A DNA stretch of 52,060 bases from Microbacterium nymphoidis (GCF_021044885.1 NZ_JAJNOD010000009.1:1-52060), one strand, 5' to 3'; positions 18,080 to 27,637 are shown, counted from the stretch's first letter. The notes: generated from the letters alone by a model not told the origin. Made by a program: numbers and translations.

Positions 18080-20394
18080 CCGCTTTCCCCGCCGGGACGA
18101 TCCTCGGCTACCCGCGCATCGGACGCCGCCGCGAGCTCAAGCGAGCAGTGGAGGCGCACTGGGCGGGAAAGAGCAGTGCCGATGAGCTGGAGAGCACGGC
18201 CGCAGAACTGCGCGCCGCCACCCGTCGTCGCCTCGCCGACCTCGGTCTCGGTCGCACCGACTCCTCCATCCCCGAGTCCTTCTCGTACTACGACCAGGTG
18301 CTCGACCTGTCCGTGGCGCTCGGCGCGTTGCCCACGCGCTTCCAGAACCTCCGCGGCGCGGACGGCTCGTTCGGCCTCGACGCCCTGTTCACCGCGGCGC
18401 GCGGCGTGGGTGAGCACGCCCCGCTCGAGATGACCAAGTGGTTCGACACCAACTACCACTACCTCGTGCCGGAGATCGGCCCCGAGACGGCGTTCTCGCT
18501 GTCGTCCGGCCGCTTCGCCCAGCAGGTGGCCGAGGCGCGTGCGGATGGCTTCACCACCCGCCCCGTGCTGGTCGGCCCCGTCACCTTCCTCGCTCTGGCC
18601 AAGGCCTCCGACGAGGCCGGCTCGGACTACCGTCCGCTCGATCGGCTGGAGGACGTGCTTCCGGTCTACGTCGAGCTTCTCGCATCCCTGCGCGCCGCCG
18701 GTGCCGACTGGGTGCAGCTCGATGAGCCCGCGCTGGTCAGCCAGAGCCTGCCGTATGCGGACGCCGAGCTGGCGGCCGCCGCCGAGCGCGCCTACGCGGT
18801 GCTCGGTGCCGCGGCCGATCGTCCGCAGATCCTCGTCGCCGCCGGATACGCGCAGCTGTCCGCCCAGGCATGGAGCGTGCTGGCCGCCGCTCCGATCGAG
18901 GCTCTCGCGATCGATCTCACCCGCGGATCGCTGCCGGCATCGGCTTCTGGCCTGGACAGCAAGGTTCTCGTAGCCGGTGTCGTCGACGGACGCAACATCT
19001 GGCGCGGCGATCTCGCGGCCGCGTTCGACAAGCTCGAGGCCGCCCGCGGCCTCGGCGCGGCTCAGGTCTCGGTGGGAACGTCCACCTCCCTGCAGCACGT
19101 GCCGCACGACGTGGCGGATGAGGCGCAGCTGGATGAGCGACTGCGCTCCTGGCTGGCATTTGCCGACCAGAAGGTCGAGCAGGTCGTCGTCCTGGCGCGC
19201 GGTCTGGTGGATGGCCGTGAGGCGATCGCCGCCGATCTGGAGGCCGCGACCGCGGCGCTGGCGGATCGCGCCGCGGCACCGGGCGTGCGCGTCGATGCCG
19301 TACGCGCCCGCACCGCGTCCCTTGCTGCCGCTGATTTCGAGCGCGGCAACGAAGAGGAGCGCGTCGCCGAGCAGACCGCCGCACTCGGGCTTCCCGTGCT
19401 CCCCACCACGACCATCGGATCGTTCCCGCAGACCGGTGACATCCGCCGTGCTCGTGCCGCGCACGCCAAGGGCGAGATCGATGACGCCGCCTACGAGGGA
19501 TTCCTGCGCGAGGAGATCTCCCGTGTGATCGATCTGCAGCACGACCTCGACATCGACGTGCTGGTGCACGGCGAGGCCGAGCGCAACGACATGGTGCAGT
19601 ACTTCGCCGAGCTGCTCGATGGCTTCGCGGTCACCCAGAACGGCTGGGTGCAGTCGTACGGCTCCCGTGCCACGCGCCCGTCGATCCTCTGGGGCGACGT
19701 CTCCCGTCCGGCGCCGATGACGGTGCGCTGGGCCGAGTATGCGCAGTCGCTCAGCCAGAAGCACGTCAAGGGCATGCTCACCGGCCCGGTGACGATCCTG
19801 GCGTGGTCCTTCGTGCGCGATGACCAGCCGCTGGCCGAGACCGCGAACCAGGTGGGCCTGGCGCTGCGGGACGAGATCGCCGACCTGGAGAACGCCGGGA
19901 TCCAGATCATCCAGGTGGACGAGCCCGCTCTTCGCGAGCTCCTGCCGCTGAAGGCGGACGACCAGGCGGCGTACCTCGACTGGTCGGTCGGATCGTTCCG
20001 GCTCGCGACCGCGGGCGCGCGAAACGCCACGCAGATCCACACGCACCTGTGTTACTCCGAGTTCTCCGTCGTCATCGACGCGATCACCGCGCTGGACGCC
20101 GATGTCACCTCGATCGAGGCCGCTCGCAGCCGCGGCGACGTGATCGACGACATCCGCGACTCCGGCTTCCCGCACGGCGTCGGACCCGGGGTGTGGGACA
20201 TCCACTCGCCGCGTGTTCCCTCGGTGGACGAGCAGCAGGCGATCCTGCAGCGTGCGGTGGACGCGCTGCCGCACCAGCTGGTGTGGGCGAACCCGGACTG
20301 CGGTCTGAAGACGCGTGGCTATGACGAGACGGTCGAGTCGCTGCGCAACCTCGTGGCGGCCACGAAGAACGTCCGCGCCGGCATCAGCGCCTGA
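18076..20394 (+). CDS. metE: cobalamin-independent methionine synthase MetE
   Basis: A 772-residue enzyme that transfers the methyl group of methyl-THF-polyglutamate to homocysteine. ILGYPRIGRRRELKRAVE starts the N-terminal barrel. The catalytic barrel includes TTIGSFPQTGDIRRAR and the Zn ligands His657 and Cys659 (HTHLCYSEF) and Cys742 (NPDCGLKTR). Full length. It is followed by a perfect hairpin shared with lexA. Confidence 0.97.
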   Translation: MTAFPAGTILGYPRIGRRRELKRAVEAHWAGKSSADELESTAAELRAATRRRLADLGLGRTDSSIPESFSYYDQVLDLSVALGALPTRFQNLRGADGSFGLDALFTAARGVGEHAPLEMTKWFDTNYHYLVPEIGPETAFSLSSGRFAQQVAEARADGFTTRPVLVGPVTFLALAKASDEAGSDYRPLDRLEDVLPVYVELLASLRAAGADWVQLDEPALVSQSLPYADAELAAAAERAYAVLGAAADRPQILVAAGYAQLSAQAWSVLAAAPIEALAIDLTRGSLPASASGLDSKVLVAGVVDGRNIWRGDLAAAFDKLEAARGLGAAQVSVGTSTSLQHVPHDVADEAQLDERLRSWLAFADQKVEQVVVLARGLVDGREAIAADLEAATAALADRAAAPGVRVDAVRARTASLAAADFERGNEEERVAEQTAALGLPVLPTTTIGSFPQTGDIRRARAAHAKGEIDDAAYEGFLREEISRVIDLQHDLDIDVLVHGEAERNDMVQYFAELLDGFAVTQNGWVQSYGSRATRPSILWGDVSRPAPMTVRWAEYAQSLSQKHVKGMLTGPVTILAWSFVRDDQPLAETANQVGLALRDEIADLENAGIQIIQVDEPALRELLPLKADDQAAYLDWSVGSFRLATAGARNATQIHTHLCYSEFSVVIDAITALDADVTSIEAARSRGDVIDDIRDSGFPHGVGPGVWDIHSPRVPSVDEQQAILQRAVDALPHQLVWANPDCGLKTRGYDETVESLRNLVAATKNVRAGISA

Positions 20395-20403
20395 GCTGAC
20401 AAC

Positions 20404-20442
20404 GCCAGAGGGCCCCGGATCTCGGATCCGGGGCCCTCTGGC
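20404..20442. terminator. bidirectional terminator metE / lexA
   Basis: A perfect 18-bp stem beginning GCCAGAGGGCCCCGG with a 3-nt loop lies between convergent stops. Confidence 0.9.
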
Positions 20443-20456
20443 ATTGGTGAGGAGGA

Positions 20457-21194
20457 TCAGACGGCGCGCAGCACCGCCACGACCTTGCCCAGGACCGTGG
20501 CCTCGTCGCCGAGGATGGGCTCGAACGCCGTGTTGCGGGGGAGCAGCCAGGTGTGACCGTCACGACGACGGAAGGTCTTGACCGTCGCCTCGCCATCCAG
20601 CATCGCCGCCACGATGTCACCGTTGTCCGCGTCGTTCTGCACGCGCACCACCACCCAGTCGCCGTCGCAGATCGCGGCGTCGATCATCGACTCGCCGTTC
20701 ACCTTCAGCATGAACAGCTCGCCCTTGCCCACCAGCTGTCGCGGCAGCGGGAAGATCTCCTCCACCTGCTGCTCCGCGGTGATCGGCACACCCGCTGCGA
20801 TCTGCCCGACCAGCGGCACGAGCGCGGCGTCTCCGACCGGTGTCATGGCGTCAGCGGGATTCTCGGCAGCGGTGCCGGGAAGGTCGATCAGGACCTCCAT
20901 CGCACGCGTCTTGCCGGGGTCGCGTCGCAGGTAGCCGCTGAGCTCGAGCTGGCCGAGCTGGTGCGTGACGCTGGAGAGGGATTTGAGGCCCACGGCGTCC
21001 CCGATCTCGCGCATGCTCGGCGGATAGCCGTTGCGTGCGATGGAGCGCTGGATGACCTCCAGAATGGCGAGCTGCTTCTCGCTCAGGCTGCGACGGCGCC
21101 GCGTTCCCGCGCGACCGGTGCTCTCCACGGGGCGATCGGAGCCTGTCGCGGGGCCGCTCTCCAGCGTGGTGTCGGGGCCGGATGCCTCGCTCAT
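20457..21194 (-). CDS. lexA: SOS repressor LexA
   Basis: A 245-residue repressor-protease. A 30-residue acidic/Arg tail precedes the winged helix-turn-helix (about 37-97; [20 protein letters not shown]). The self-cleavage Ala-Gly is at about 134-135, catalytic Ser169 is in NGESM, and Lys206 is in ATVKTF. I chose the ATG at 21194, which has AAGGAGCAAGG in front; the frame extends upstream but that part is not LexA. It is divergent from the LysM gene, as lexA and Rv2719c/divS are in mycobacteria and corynebacteria. Confidence 0.97.
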   Translation of the reverse strand: MSEASGPDTTLESGPATGSDRPVESTGRAGTRRRRSLSEKQLAILEVIQRSIARNGYPPSMREIGDAVGLKSLSSVTHQLGQLELSGYLRRDPGKTRAMEVLIDLPGTAAENPADAMTPVGDAALVPLVGQIAAGVPITAEQQVEEIFPLPRQLVGKGELFMLKVNGESMIDAAICDGDWVVVRVQNDADNGDIVAAMLDGEATVKTFRRRDGHTWLLPRNTAFEPILGDEATVLGKVVAVLRAV

Positions 21195-21339
21195 GTCCTT
21201 GCTCCTTCGGGCGAAAACGCCAATGTCGGTGGTCCGTGGTGTGCTGTGCGTATCGAAACCGTATCCGAGTTTCGAACGATCCGAGGACTTTTGTTCGAGC
21301 GTGTCGCTGATCTTGATCAGCCGGGTTTCGAAAAACGGG

Positions 21340-21368
21340 TTGACGGATTCGTACATCGAACATATATT
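21340..21368 (+). promoter_or_regulatory. promoter of the LysM gene
   Basis: TTGACG (21340-21345), a 17-bp spacer and TATATT (21363-21368) make the best sigma-70-type promoter in the window. The leader is about 70 nt, with a GAGAGGGAGGA ribosome site. Confidence 0.75.
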
Positions 21369-21370
21369 CG
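21357..21370. promoter_or_regulatory. LexA (SOS) box
   Basis: CGAACATATATTCG matches the actinobacterial/Bacillus-type consensus CGAAC-N4-GTTCG with one deviation (ATTCG) and overlaps the -10. Weaker TCGAA-containing sequences at 21254-21300 may serve lexA autoregulation. Confidence 0.8.
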
Positions 21371-21441
21371 GTACGTAGGTTCGCATCCGGCCCTCCCGGC
21401 CGAGGACCGGATGCGAACCATACCGAGAGGGAGGACAGATC

Positions 21442-21834
21442 ATGAGCACCATCAGCGTCACCACCGGCGTCACCGCCCCGCAGGCCCCGCGTCTCACGTC
21501 GGCGTCTCCCCGGACACGTCTGCGCATCACCACCCGCGGTCGCCGCGTGCTCGCCGTCCTCGCGAGCCTTCCCCTCATTGCCGCCATCGCCGTCGCCGTG
21601 CTCAGCGGCGGGTCGGCCATCGCCTCCCACGAGGCCGGGGCCCCGGCGGGTACCTTCACCAACATCTCGGTGATGCCCGGTGACTCGCTCTGGAGCATTG
21701 CGACCACCGTTGCTCCGGAGGCGGACCCGCGCGACGTGGTCGCGGAGATCTCCCGCCTGAACAACCTGCACTCGGACACGCTGTCGGCGGGGCAGACCCT
21801 CGCCATCCCGAGCTCGTATTTCGACGCCGAGTAA
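21442..21834 (+). CDS. LysM membrane protein, probable SOS cell-division inhibitor (ChiZ/DivS-like)
   Basis: A 130-residue protein: a basic, Ser/Thr-rich cytoplasmic N terminus (1-35), one membrane segment (about 36-60) and a C-terminal LysM domain (about 74-123, [11 protein letters not shown] to GQTLAIP). This matches the architecture of M. tuberculosis ChiZ (Rv2719c), C. glutamicum DivS and, more distantly, B. subtilis YneA: SOS-induced proteins beside lexA that delay division. The LexA box over its promoter supports damage induction. Function is inferred from context and architecture. Confidence 0.85.
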   Translation: MSTISVTTGVTAPQAPRLTSASPRTRLRITTRGRRVLAVLASLPLIAAIAVAVLSGGSAIASHEAGAPAGTFTNISVMPGDSLWSIATTVAPEADPRDVVAEISRLNNLHSDTLSAGQTLAIPSSYFDAE

Positions 21835-21883
21835 TCCTCCGGGCCTGCCGCACCGACTGGTGCGCGAGGTCCCCGTTCGATTC

Positions 21884-21923
21884 AGCCGGTCCGCGCATCT
21901 TCCCTCTCGTGCACGGACCGGCT
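21884..21923 (+). terminator. hairpin terminator of the LysM gene
   Basis: AGCCGGTCCG pairs perfectly with CGGACCGGCT across a 20-nt loop that can pair further (GCGCA/TGC). It lies 50 nt after the LysM stop. Confidence 0.65.
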
Positions 21924-22156
21924 TCGTCGTTTCCCGGGTGACTGAGCGGATCCCGTACGGCGTCGGGGTGGCCGGACGGACAGTCTGCGCGTGCGGTGGG
22001 GCACACCTCGTCCCGGTGCCGCGCGATTTTCGTCCGTCCTGCGGAGGGTCGTCATCCCGGTGCCGGATCGGTGCACGGGATGCCCCGACGGGGACGCATC
22101 GTCCGGCCGTGTCCGATCATGACGGTTCAGAATGGGCGTCGCGGTGCCGCGCGGCC
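21924..22156. other. intergenic region upstream of hisC
   Basis: About 230 bp with no coding signs on either strand beyond short Arg/Pro-rich frames. No leader peptide with His codons was found ahead of hisC. Confidence 0.5.
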
Positions 22157-22162
22157 TAGCAT
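22157..22162 (+). promoter_or_regulatory. -10 element of hisC, probable leaderless promoter
   Basis: TAGCAT is followed by 6 nt (GGAGCG) and then the hisC GTG at 22169. Confidence 0.55.
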
Positions 22163-22168
22163 GGAGCG

Positions 22169-23248
22169 GTGACTGCCTCTCTCGGTGACCTTCCCCTTCG
22201 TGATGATCTGCGCGGGATGACGCCCTACGGCGCCCCGCAAGCCGCTCTGCCGGTGGCACTCAACGTCAACGAGAACACGCATCCGATTCCCGACGATGTG
22301 GCGAGTGGGATCATCGACGCGATCTCCCTCATCATCCGCGACGTCAACCGGTACCCCGACCGCGAGTTCACGGCGCTCCGTGAGGCCTTCGCGAAGTACC
22401 TGGGGCACGGCCTCGGCGCAGAGCAGATCTGGGCCGCGAACGGCTCCAACGAGGTGCTTCAGCACATCATGCAGGCCTTCGGCGGGCCCGGGCGCACGGT
22501 GTACGGTTTCGGCCCGACCTATTCGATGTACGGTCTGCTCGCCCGCGGCACCGGTGCGACGTGGGCTGTGGGGGAGCGGGGTGTGGACTACACCCTGACG
22601 GCGGAGTCGGCTGCGGCGCAGGTGCGGGCCGCAGCACCCGACATCGTGCTGCTCTGCTCGCCGAACAACCCGACCGGCACGCCCCTCACTCTGGACGTGA
22701 TCGAGGCGGTCTACGAGGCGACGGACGGCATCGTCGTCGTCGACGAGGCCTACTGGGAGTTCGCCCCCCATGATCAGCCCAGCGCTCTGACGCTGCTGGA
22801 GGGACGCCCGCGCCTCGCGGTGTCGCGCACGATGAGCAAGGCGTTCGCCTTCGCCGGCGCGCGCGTCGGCTACCTCGCCGCCGATCCCGCCTTCATCGAC
22901 GCGCTGCGTCTGGTGCGCCTGCCGTACCACCTCAGTGCGATCACGCAGGCGGCGGCGCTGGCCGCTCTGGAGCACGCCGACGAGATGCTCGCGATGGTCG
23001 ACGAGATCGTGGTCCAGCGCGATCGCATGTTCGCCACCCTGGAGGCGCTCGGCTACGAGCCCTCGCCGTCGTGGACCAACTTCATCCTCTTCGGTGGGGT
23101 GGACGATCCCGCGGCCACCTGGCAGGCCCTCTACGACCAGGGCGTGCTCATCCGCGACGTCGGTATCCCCGGATCGCTGCGCGTCACCGCCGGCACCGAG
23201 GAGGAGACCACCGCATTCCTCGACGCCCTCGCCTCTCTGGGAGCCTGA
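22169..23248 (+). CDS. hisC: histidinol-phosphate aminotransferase HisC
   Basis: A 359-residue PLP aminotransferase of fold type I acting in histidine synthesis. The PLP lysine is K224 in [17 protein letters not shown]. The NNPTG motif (166-170) and VVDEAYWEF (190-198) bind cofactor. The GTG start is 6 nt after a -10 element. It opens a his operon with hisB 1 nt downstream. Full length. Confidence 0.95.
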   Translation: MTASLGDLPLRDDLRGMTPYGAPQAALPVALNVNENTHPIPDDVASGIIDAISLIIRDVNRYPDREFTALREAFAKYLGHGLGAEQIWAANGSNEVLQHIMQAFGGPGRTVYGFGPTYSMYGLLARGTGATWAVGERGVDYTLTAESAAAQVRAAAPDIVLLCSPNNPTGTPLTLDVIEAVYEATDGIVVVDEAYWEFAPHDQPSALTLLEGRPRLAVSRTMSKAFAFAGARVGYLAADPAFIDALRLVRLPYHLSAITQAAALAALEHADEMLAMVDEIVVQRDRMFATLEALGYEPSPSWTNFILFGGVDDPAATWQALYDQGVLIRDVGIPGSLRVTAGTEEETTAFLDALASLGA

Positions 23249-23249
23249 T

Positions 23250-23864
23250 ATGACCGCTGATCTCACCCACCGCACCGCCCGTCGCTCGCGCGCCACCAGT
23301 GAGTCCACCGTCGAACTGGAGATCGACCTCGACGGCACGGGGCGCAGCACGATCGACACGACCGTGCCGTTCTTCAACCACCTGCTGACGGCGTTCGCCA
23401 AGCACTCGCTCACCGACCTCACCGTCCGGGCGCACGGCGACACCGACATCGACGCCCACCACACGGTGGAGGATGTCGCGATCGTGCTGGGTCAGGCCAT
23501 CCGGGAGGCGCTCGGTGACAAGAGCGGCATCGCCCGCTACGGCGACGCCCTCGTCCCGCTCGACGAAGCACTGGCGCAGGCGGTCGTGGACATCTCCGGC
23601 CGGCCCTACCTGGTGCACACGGGCGAGCCTGACGGATACGAGTTCCACCTGATCGGGGGGCACTTCACCGGCTCGCTGGTCCGTCACGTCTTCGAGGCCA
23701 TCGCGTTCAACGCCGGCCTCACCGTGCACGTCAACGTCGTCTCGGGTCGCGACCCGCACCACATCGCCGAGGCCGAGTTCAAGGCGTTCGCCCGCGCGTT
23801 CCGGCAGGCCAAGGCGCTCGACCCGCTGGTGGACGGCGTTCCCAGCACCAAGGGTGCATTGTGA
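23250..23864 (+). CDS. hisB: imidazoleglycerol-phosphate dehydratase HisB
   Basis: A 204-residue Mn2+-dependent dehydratase, monofunctional (no phosphatase domain). Metal-binding His clusters are visible in [23 protein letters not shown] and [16 protein letters not shown]. The ATG at 23250 follows the hisC stop immediately. It overlaps hisH by 4 nt (GTGA). Confidence 0.96.
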   Translation: MTADLTHRTARRSRATSESTVELEIDLDGTGRSTIDTTVPFFNHLLTAFAKHSLTDLTVRAHGDTDIDAHHTVEDVAIVLGQAIREALGDKSGIARYGDALVPLDEALAQAVVDISGRPYLVHTGEPDGYEFHLIGGHFTGSLVRHVFEAIAFNAGLTVHVNVVSGRDPHHIAEAEFKAFARAFRQAKALDPLVDGVPSTKGAL

Positions 23865-24517
23865 GCGCCGGGACCCGCCCCGTCGTCGCGGTCCTGGACT
23901 ACGGTTCGGGCAATGTCCACTCCGCCGTCAAGGCGCTCGAGGCCGCGGGGGCGGACGCCCGCCTCACGAACGACCGCGCCCTGGTGCTTGAGGCCGATGG
24001 GCTGGTCGTGCCCGGCGTCGGCGCGTTCGCCGCGGTGGCGGAGGCTCTGCGAGCCCAGCGCGCCCACGAGCTGATCGGACGTCGCCTCGCTGGGGGCCGA
24101 CCTGTCCTCGGCATCTGCGTGGGCATGCAGGTGCTGTTCGAGCGCGGCATCGAGCGGGGGATCGAAGCGGACGGTCTCGATGAGTGGCCCGGGACCGTCA
24201 CCGAGCTGAACGCCCCGGTCCTCCCGCACATGGGGTGGGACACCGTCGAGGCCCCGGAGGACTCGGTGCTGTTCCGCGGCATCGCGGATGAGCGCTTCTA
24301 CTTCGTGCACTCCTATGCCGCCAAGGAATGGCCCCTGGAGGTCTACGGCAGCTTCCCGAAGCCCCAGCTCACCTGGGCCACCCATGGTGACCGCTTCCTC
24401 GCGGCTGTCGAGAACGGCCCCCTGTCGGCCACGCAGTTCCACCCCGAGAAGTCGGGCGACGCGGGCATCCGCCTGCTCGCGAATTGGATCGGCAGTCTTG
24501 ACCGAGCTAGTCTCTGA
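23861..24517 (+). CDS. hisH: imidazole glycerol phosphate synthase, glutaminase subunit HisH
   Basis: A 218-residue class I glutamine amidotransferase that feeds ammonia to HisF. The triad is Cys86 (GICVGMQ), His194 and Glu196 (FHPEKSG). DYGSGNVHS is the N-terminal signature. Its partner hisF is not in the window; the position after priA is taken by an SseB-family gene. Confidence 0.95.
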   Translation: MSAGTRPVVAVLDYGSGNVHSAVKALEAAGADARLTNDRALVLEADGLVVPGVGAFAAVAEALRAQRAHELIGRRLAGGRPVLGICVGMQVLFERGIERGIEADGLDEWPGTVTELNAPVLPHMGWDTVEAPEDSVLFRGIADERFYFVHSYAAKEWPLEVYGSFPKPQLTWATHGDRFLAAVENGPLSATQFHPEKSGDAGIRLLANWIGSLDRASL

Positions 24518-24548
24518 ACCTGTTGTGACCGCCGTACACGAGGAAAAA

Positions 24549-25295
24549 ATGAACGACTTCGCGTCCACCCCCGCACTCACGCTGCTTCCCGCCGTCGACG
24601 TCGCCGATGGCAAGGCGGTGCGCCTGACCCAGGGTGAGGCCGGCTCGGAGACCAGCTACGGCGACCCCGTCGATGCCGCGCTCGCCTGGGCGGAGCAGGG
24701 TGCCGAGTGGGTGCACCTGGTGGATCTCGACGCCGCCTTCGGGCGTGGCAACAACACCGGCATCCTCCGCAAGGTGATCCGTTCTCTGCGCGGCGTCAGC
24801 ATCGAACTCTCCGGCGGCATCCGCGACGACGCGTCCCTGGAAGCGGCGCTGGAGAGCGGGGCGACGCGCATCAACCTGGGTACGGCGGCGCTGGAGAACC
24901 CCGAGTGGGCCGCCGACGTCATCGCCCGCTACGGCGACGCGATCGCGGTGGGCCTGGACGTGCGGGGCACGACCCTCGCCGCTCGTGGCTGGACACAGGA
25001 CGGCGGTGACCTCTGGGAGGTGCTCGACCGCCTCGAAGACGCCGGCTGCAGCCGTTATGTGGTGACCGACGTGACCAAGGACGGCACGCTGCGCGGTCCG
25101 AACCTGGAGCTGCTGCGCGAGATGACCCAGCGCACGCCCAAGCCGATCGTCGCATCCGGCGGTGTGTCGAGCCTCGACGACATTGCGGCGCTTCGTGAGC
25201 TCGTCCCGCTCGGCGTCGAGGGAGCGATCGTGGGCAAGGCGCTCTACGCGGGCGCGTTCACGCTGGCTGAGGCGCTGGATGTCGCCGGCGCGTAA
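24549..25295 (+). CDS. priA: phosphoribosyl isomerase PriA (HisA/TrpF)
   Basis: A 248-residue TIM barrel. [15 protein letters not shown] holds catalytic Asp17, and [15 protein letters not shown] supplies the second Asp. The segment [11 protein letters not shown] and ELSGGIRDD closely resemble M. tuberculosis PriA, the actinobacterial bifunctional isomerase that serves both histidine (ProFAR) and tryptophan (PRA) synthesis. Bifunctionality is inferred and depends on a separate trpF being absent. The ATG has a GAGGAAAAA ribosome site and overlaps the next gene by 17 nt. Confidence 0.9.
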   Translation: MNDFASTPALTLLPAVDVADGKAVRLTQGEAGSETSYGDPVDAALAWAEQGAEWVHLVDLDAAFGRGNNTGILRKVIRSLRGVSIELSGGIRDDASLEAALESGATRINLGTAALENPEWAADVIARYGDAIAVGLDVRGTTLAARGWTQDGGDLWEVLDRLEDAGCSRYVVTDVTKDGTLRGPNLELLREMTQRTPKPIVASGGVSSLDDIAALRELVPLGVEGAIVGKALYAGAFTLAEALDVAGA

Positions 25296-26046
25296 TCTCG
25301 GCGACTCGGCCGGTGTTCCCTGGGAGGGGCGCCGGTTCGAGGAGAACCGCAACGCGGCGGACGACGGTTCGGCTGATCCGAAGCTCGATGCCGCCCTGCG
25401 CGGCTTCCGTGACGGAACGGCGCGTCAGGAAGACGTGATCGACGCGCTGCGACAAGCGCGCGTGCTCGTTCCGCTCGTGGCGGAGAAGGGCGACGAGGGC
25501 GTCGGGCCGACGGGCCTCACCGTCGACAAGACGCAGGAGCTCTCGCTCATCACCGTGGCGGCTCCGGACGGCCGTACCGTGCTGCCCGTTTTCTCCAGCG
25601 TCGCGACGCTGAGCGCCTGGGATCCGCAGGCGCGACCGATCCCGGTCGCGGGTGTGCGGGCAGCGGTGTCTGCAGCCTCGGACGGCACCGAGCTGATCGT
25701 CATCGATCCGACCTCATCCACGGAGTTCGTGGTGCGTCGTCCGGCGGTCTGGGCCATCGCTCAGGAGCAGCCGTGGACGCCCAGTCCGCAGTCGCCCGCG
25801 GTGTTCACTGCGCTGCAGGAGTCTGTGGGGACCGAGCTGGCCGTGATCGACGCCACGGTGTCTGCCGGCGACCCCGAGGCCCGGCTGCGCGGACCCGAGC
25901 TCGTCATCACGCTGGAGCTCATGGACGGCCTGGATCAGCGCGAGCTCGATGCCGTGCTCCAGCGCCTCGCACAGCGGTGGGCCGCCGACGATCGGATGGC
26001 CACCCTCGCAGACTCGCTCTCCGTCCGCCTCCGCCGCGCCTCCTGA
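25279..26046 (+). CDS. SseB-family protein
   Basis: About 255 residues. [30 protein letters not shown] and [23 protein letters not shown] are the SseB N-terminal domain pattern. A second, weakly conserved half follows. The molecular function of the family is not established; members often sit beside his genes in Actinobacteria. The ATG at 25279 lies inside the end of priA. Followed by a strong hairpin. Confidence 0.8.
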   Translation: MSPARNLGDSAGVPWEGRRFEENRNAADDGSADPKLDAALRGFRDGTARQEDVIDALRQARVLVPLVAEKGDEGVGPTGLTVDKTQELSLITVAAPDGRTVLPVFSSVATLSAWDPQARPIPVAGVRAAVSAASDGTELIVIDPTSSTEFVVRRPAVWAIAQEQPWTPSPQSPAVFTALQESVGTELAVIDATVSAGDPEARLRGPELVITLELMDGLDQRELDAVLQRLAQRWAADDRMATLADSLSVRLRRAS

Positions 26047-26059
26047 CGCCGGCTCCTCA

Positions 26060-26098
26060 CGCGAGAGACCCCAGCACGACGTGCTGGGGTCTCTCGCG
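26060..26098. terminator. bidirectional terminator sseB / DUF1844
   Basis: A perfect 18-bp stem beginning GCGAGAGACCCCAGC with a 3-nt loop lies between convergent stops. Confidence 0.9.
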
Positions 26099-26106
26099 TC
26101 GAGGGG

Positions 26107-26508
26107 TCAGTTCACGGGCCCGGTGTACTTCTCGCCGGGGCCCTGGCCGATGGGGTCCGGGATGGCGGAGGCCTCACGGAAGGCCAGCTGCACGGAGCGC
26201 AGGCCGTCGCGCAGCGAGCGGGCGTGCATGTCGCTGATGTCAGGGGCCGCTGCGGTCACCAGCCCCGCCAGGGCGTTGATGAGCTTGCGGGCCTCATCGA
26301 GGTCCTTCTGGTGCTCCGGATCGTCGGCGAGGCCGGTCTTCACCGCGGCGGCGCTGAGCAGGTGCACGGCCGTGGTGGTGATGACCTCGACGGCGGGGAC
26401 GTCGGCGATGTCGCGGCTCGCGGATGCGGCGGCAGCCTCCTCCGCCTCCCAGCGGGCCTGGCGCTCAGCGCCGTCATCGCGGACCGGATCGACGGGAATC
26501 GTGTTCAC
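26107..26508 (-). CDS. DUF1844 domain protein
   Basis: A 133-residue acidic, helical protein. ITTTAVHLLSAAAVKTGL and HQKDLDEARKLINALAGLV match the DUF1844 core. Function unknown; members are usually next to infC in actinobacteria, as here. GTG start. Divergent from infC with about 250 bp between. Confidence 0.85.
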   Translation of the reverse strand: MNTIPVDPVRDDGAERQARWEAEEAAAASASRDIADVPAVEVITTTAVHLLSAAAVKTGLADDPEHQKDLDEARKLINALAGLVTAAAPDISDMHARSLRDGLRSVQLAFREASAIPDPIGQGPGEKYTGPVN

Positions 26509-26522
26509 GTGTCACTCTCTGA

Positions 26523-26528
26523 TAGACT
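26523..26528 (+). promoter_or_regulatory. putative -10 element of the infC operon
   Basis: TAGACT matches the -10 found before pheS and the TrmH-family gene. It would give a leader of about 220 nt before infC. The -35 is unclear. Confidence 0.45.
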
Positions 26529-26534
26529 TGTGCG

Positions 26535-26755
26535 GGCTTCGGGGCTCTTGCCCTGAACGAAAGTGGATTCATTCCCACCCGCGCTTGCCGTTCCAGGCTA
26601 CCGGGTCTTGCGCTCCGCCTCTGTTTCGCAGGGGTTGCCAGGGCGCACGAAGCCGGCGTGCACAACGCCTGTGGGTGGAGATGGCATCACTTCGCCCGCG
26701 ATTCGAACCCTCGTGTCGTGGTGGCTCACAGAAACCATAGGCAGAGGAGTTCCGC
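26535..26755 (+). promoter_or_regulatory. long untranslated leader of infC-rpmI-rplT
   Basis: About 220 nt with no convincing ORF. Possible pairings include CCACCC near 26577 with GGGTGG near 26674. The operon is regulated through its leader in other bacteria (IF3, L20); whether this leader does so is untested. A strong GAGGAG (26744-26749) lies at its end. Confidence 0.45.
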
Positions 26756-27376
26756 ATCAGCGATCCCCGCACCAACGAGCGCATCCGCGTTCCGGAGGTC
26801 CGACTCGTCGGCCCCGGTGGCGAGCAGATTGGCGTTGTCGCCATTCAGGTTGCGCTGCGCCTGGCACAGGAGGCCGACCTCGACCTGGTCGAGGTGGCTC
26901 CCAACTCGAAGCCTCCCGTCGTCAAGATCATGGACTACGGGAAGTTCAAGTACGAAGCCGCTCAGAAGGCCAAGGAAGCACGTCGTAACCAGGCCAACAC
27001 GGTCCTCAAGGAAGTCCGCTTCCGTCTGAAGATCGATGCTCACGACTACGAGACCAAGCGCAAGCGCGCCGAGGGCTTCCTGAAGGCAGGCGACAAGGTC
27101 AAGGCGATGATCCTCTTCCGCGGACGCGAGCAGTCGCGCCCCGATCAGGGTGTGCGCCTGCTCCGCAAGTTCGCGGAGGACGTCGCAGAGTTCGGAACCG
27201 TCGAGTCCAACCCGACCATCGATGGCCGCAACATGGTGATGGTGATCGCCCCGCATCGCAACAAGTCCGATGCCAAGGCGGAGCAGAACGCCCAGCGCGC
27301 AGCGACCAAGCAGGCCGCCCGCGACGCGAAGACGGCTGACAAGAGCGCGAGCGCCTCCGCGCCCGAAGCCGAGTAA
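26756..27376 (+). CDS. infC: translation initiation factor IF-3, AUC start codon
   Basis: About 206 residues. Homology begins [18 protein letters not shown]. The reading frame has an in-frame TAG at 26738-26740, and between it and the homologous region there is no ATG, GTG, TTG or CTG. An ATC at 26756 sits 6 nt after GAGGAG, so it is the only reasonable start, like the AUU start of E. coli infC. IF3 rejects non-canonical starts, so autoregulation is likely. The N domain includes [25 protein letters not shown]; the C domain has [11 protein letters not shown]. An Ala/Lys tail of about 30 residues ends the protein. The next unambiguous start codon in frame (26894) would remove the N domain. Confidence 0.93.
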   Translation: MSDPRTNERIRVPEVRLVGPGGEQIGVVAIQVALRLAQEADLDLVEVAPNSKPPVVKIMDYGKFKYEAAQKAKEARRNQANTVLKEVRFRLKIDAHDYETKRKRAEGFLKAGDKVKAMILFRGREQSRPDQGVRLLRKFAEDVAEFGTVESNPTIDGRNMVMVIAPHRNKSDAKAEQNAQRAATKQAARDAKTADKSASASAPEAE

Positions 27377-27408
27377 GTCCCAGACCCCGCCCCCGTGGCG
27401 ATGCAACC

Positions 27409-27424
27409 ACGCCCGCGCGGGCGT
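27409..27424 (+). other. 16-bp palindrome between infC and rpmI
   Basis: ACGCCCGCGCGGGCGT is a perfect palindrome able to form a 6-bp stem with a GCGC loop, just before the rpmI ribosome site (AAGGAAGAAAG). It may tune rpmI/rplT translation; no evidence beyond position. Confidence 0.4.
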
Positions 27425-27442
27425 AACCAGTAAGGAAGAAAG

Positions 27443-27637
27443 ATGCCGAAGCAGAAGACCCACTCGGGCAGCAAGAAGCGCTTCAAGGTCACCGGTAGCG
27501 GCAAGATCATGAAGCAGCAGGCGGGTATGCGCCACAAGCTCGAGGTCAAGTCCAGCAGCCGCAAGGGTCGCCTGAACCAGGACCAGGTCCTCGCCAAGGC
27601 TGACGTCAAGGCCGTCAAGAAGCTTCTCGGCCGCTGA
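27443..27637 (+). CDS. rpmI: 50S ribosomal protein L35
   Basis: A 64-residue, strongly basic protein. [20 protein letters not shown] is the L35 N-terminal signature. It lies in the conserved infC-rpmI-rplT order, with an AAGGAAGAAAG ribosome site. Confidence 0.98.
   Translation: MPKQKTHSGSKKRFKVTGSGKIMKQQAGMRHKLEVKSSSRKGRLNQDQVLAKADVKAVKKLLGR

Noticed and set aside
18010..20274. 754-codon open frame antisense to metE
   Set aside because: Same reason; metE on the other strand is complete with all zinc ligands.
21254..21300. Second LexA box for lexA autoregulation
   Set aside because: TCGAA-containing sequences there do not form a CGAAC-N4-GTTCG dyad at correct spacing; only the box at 21357-21370 is convincing.
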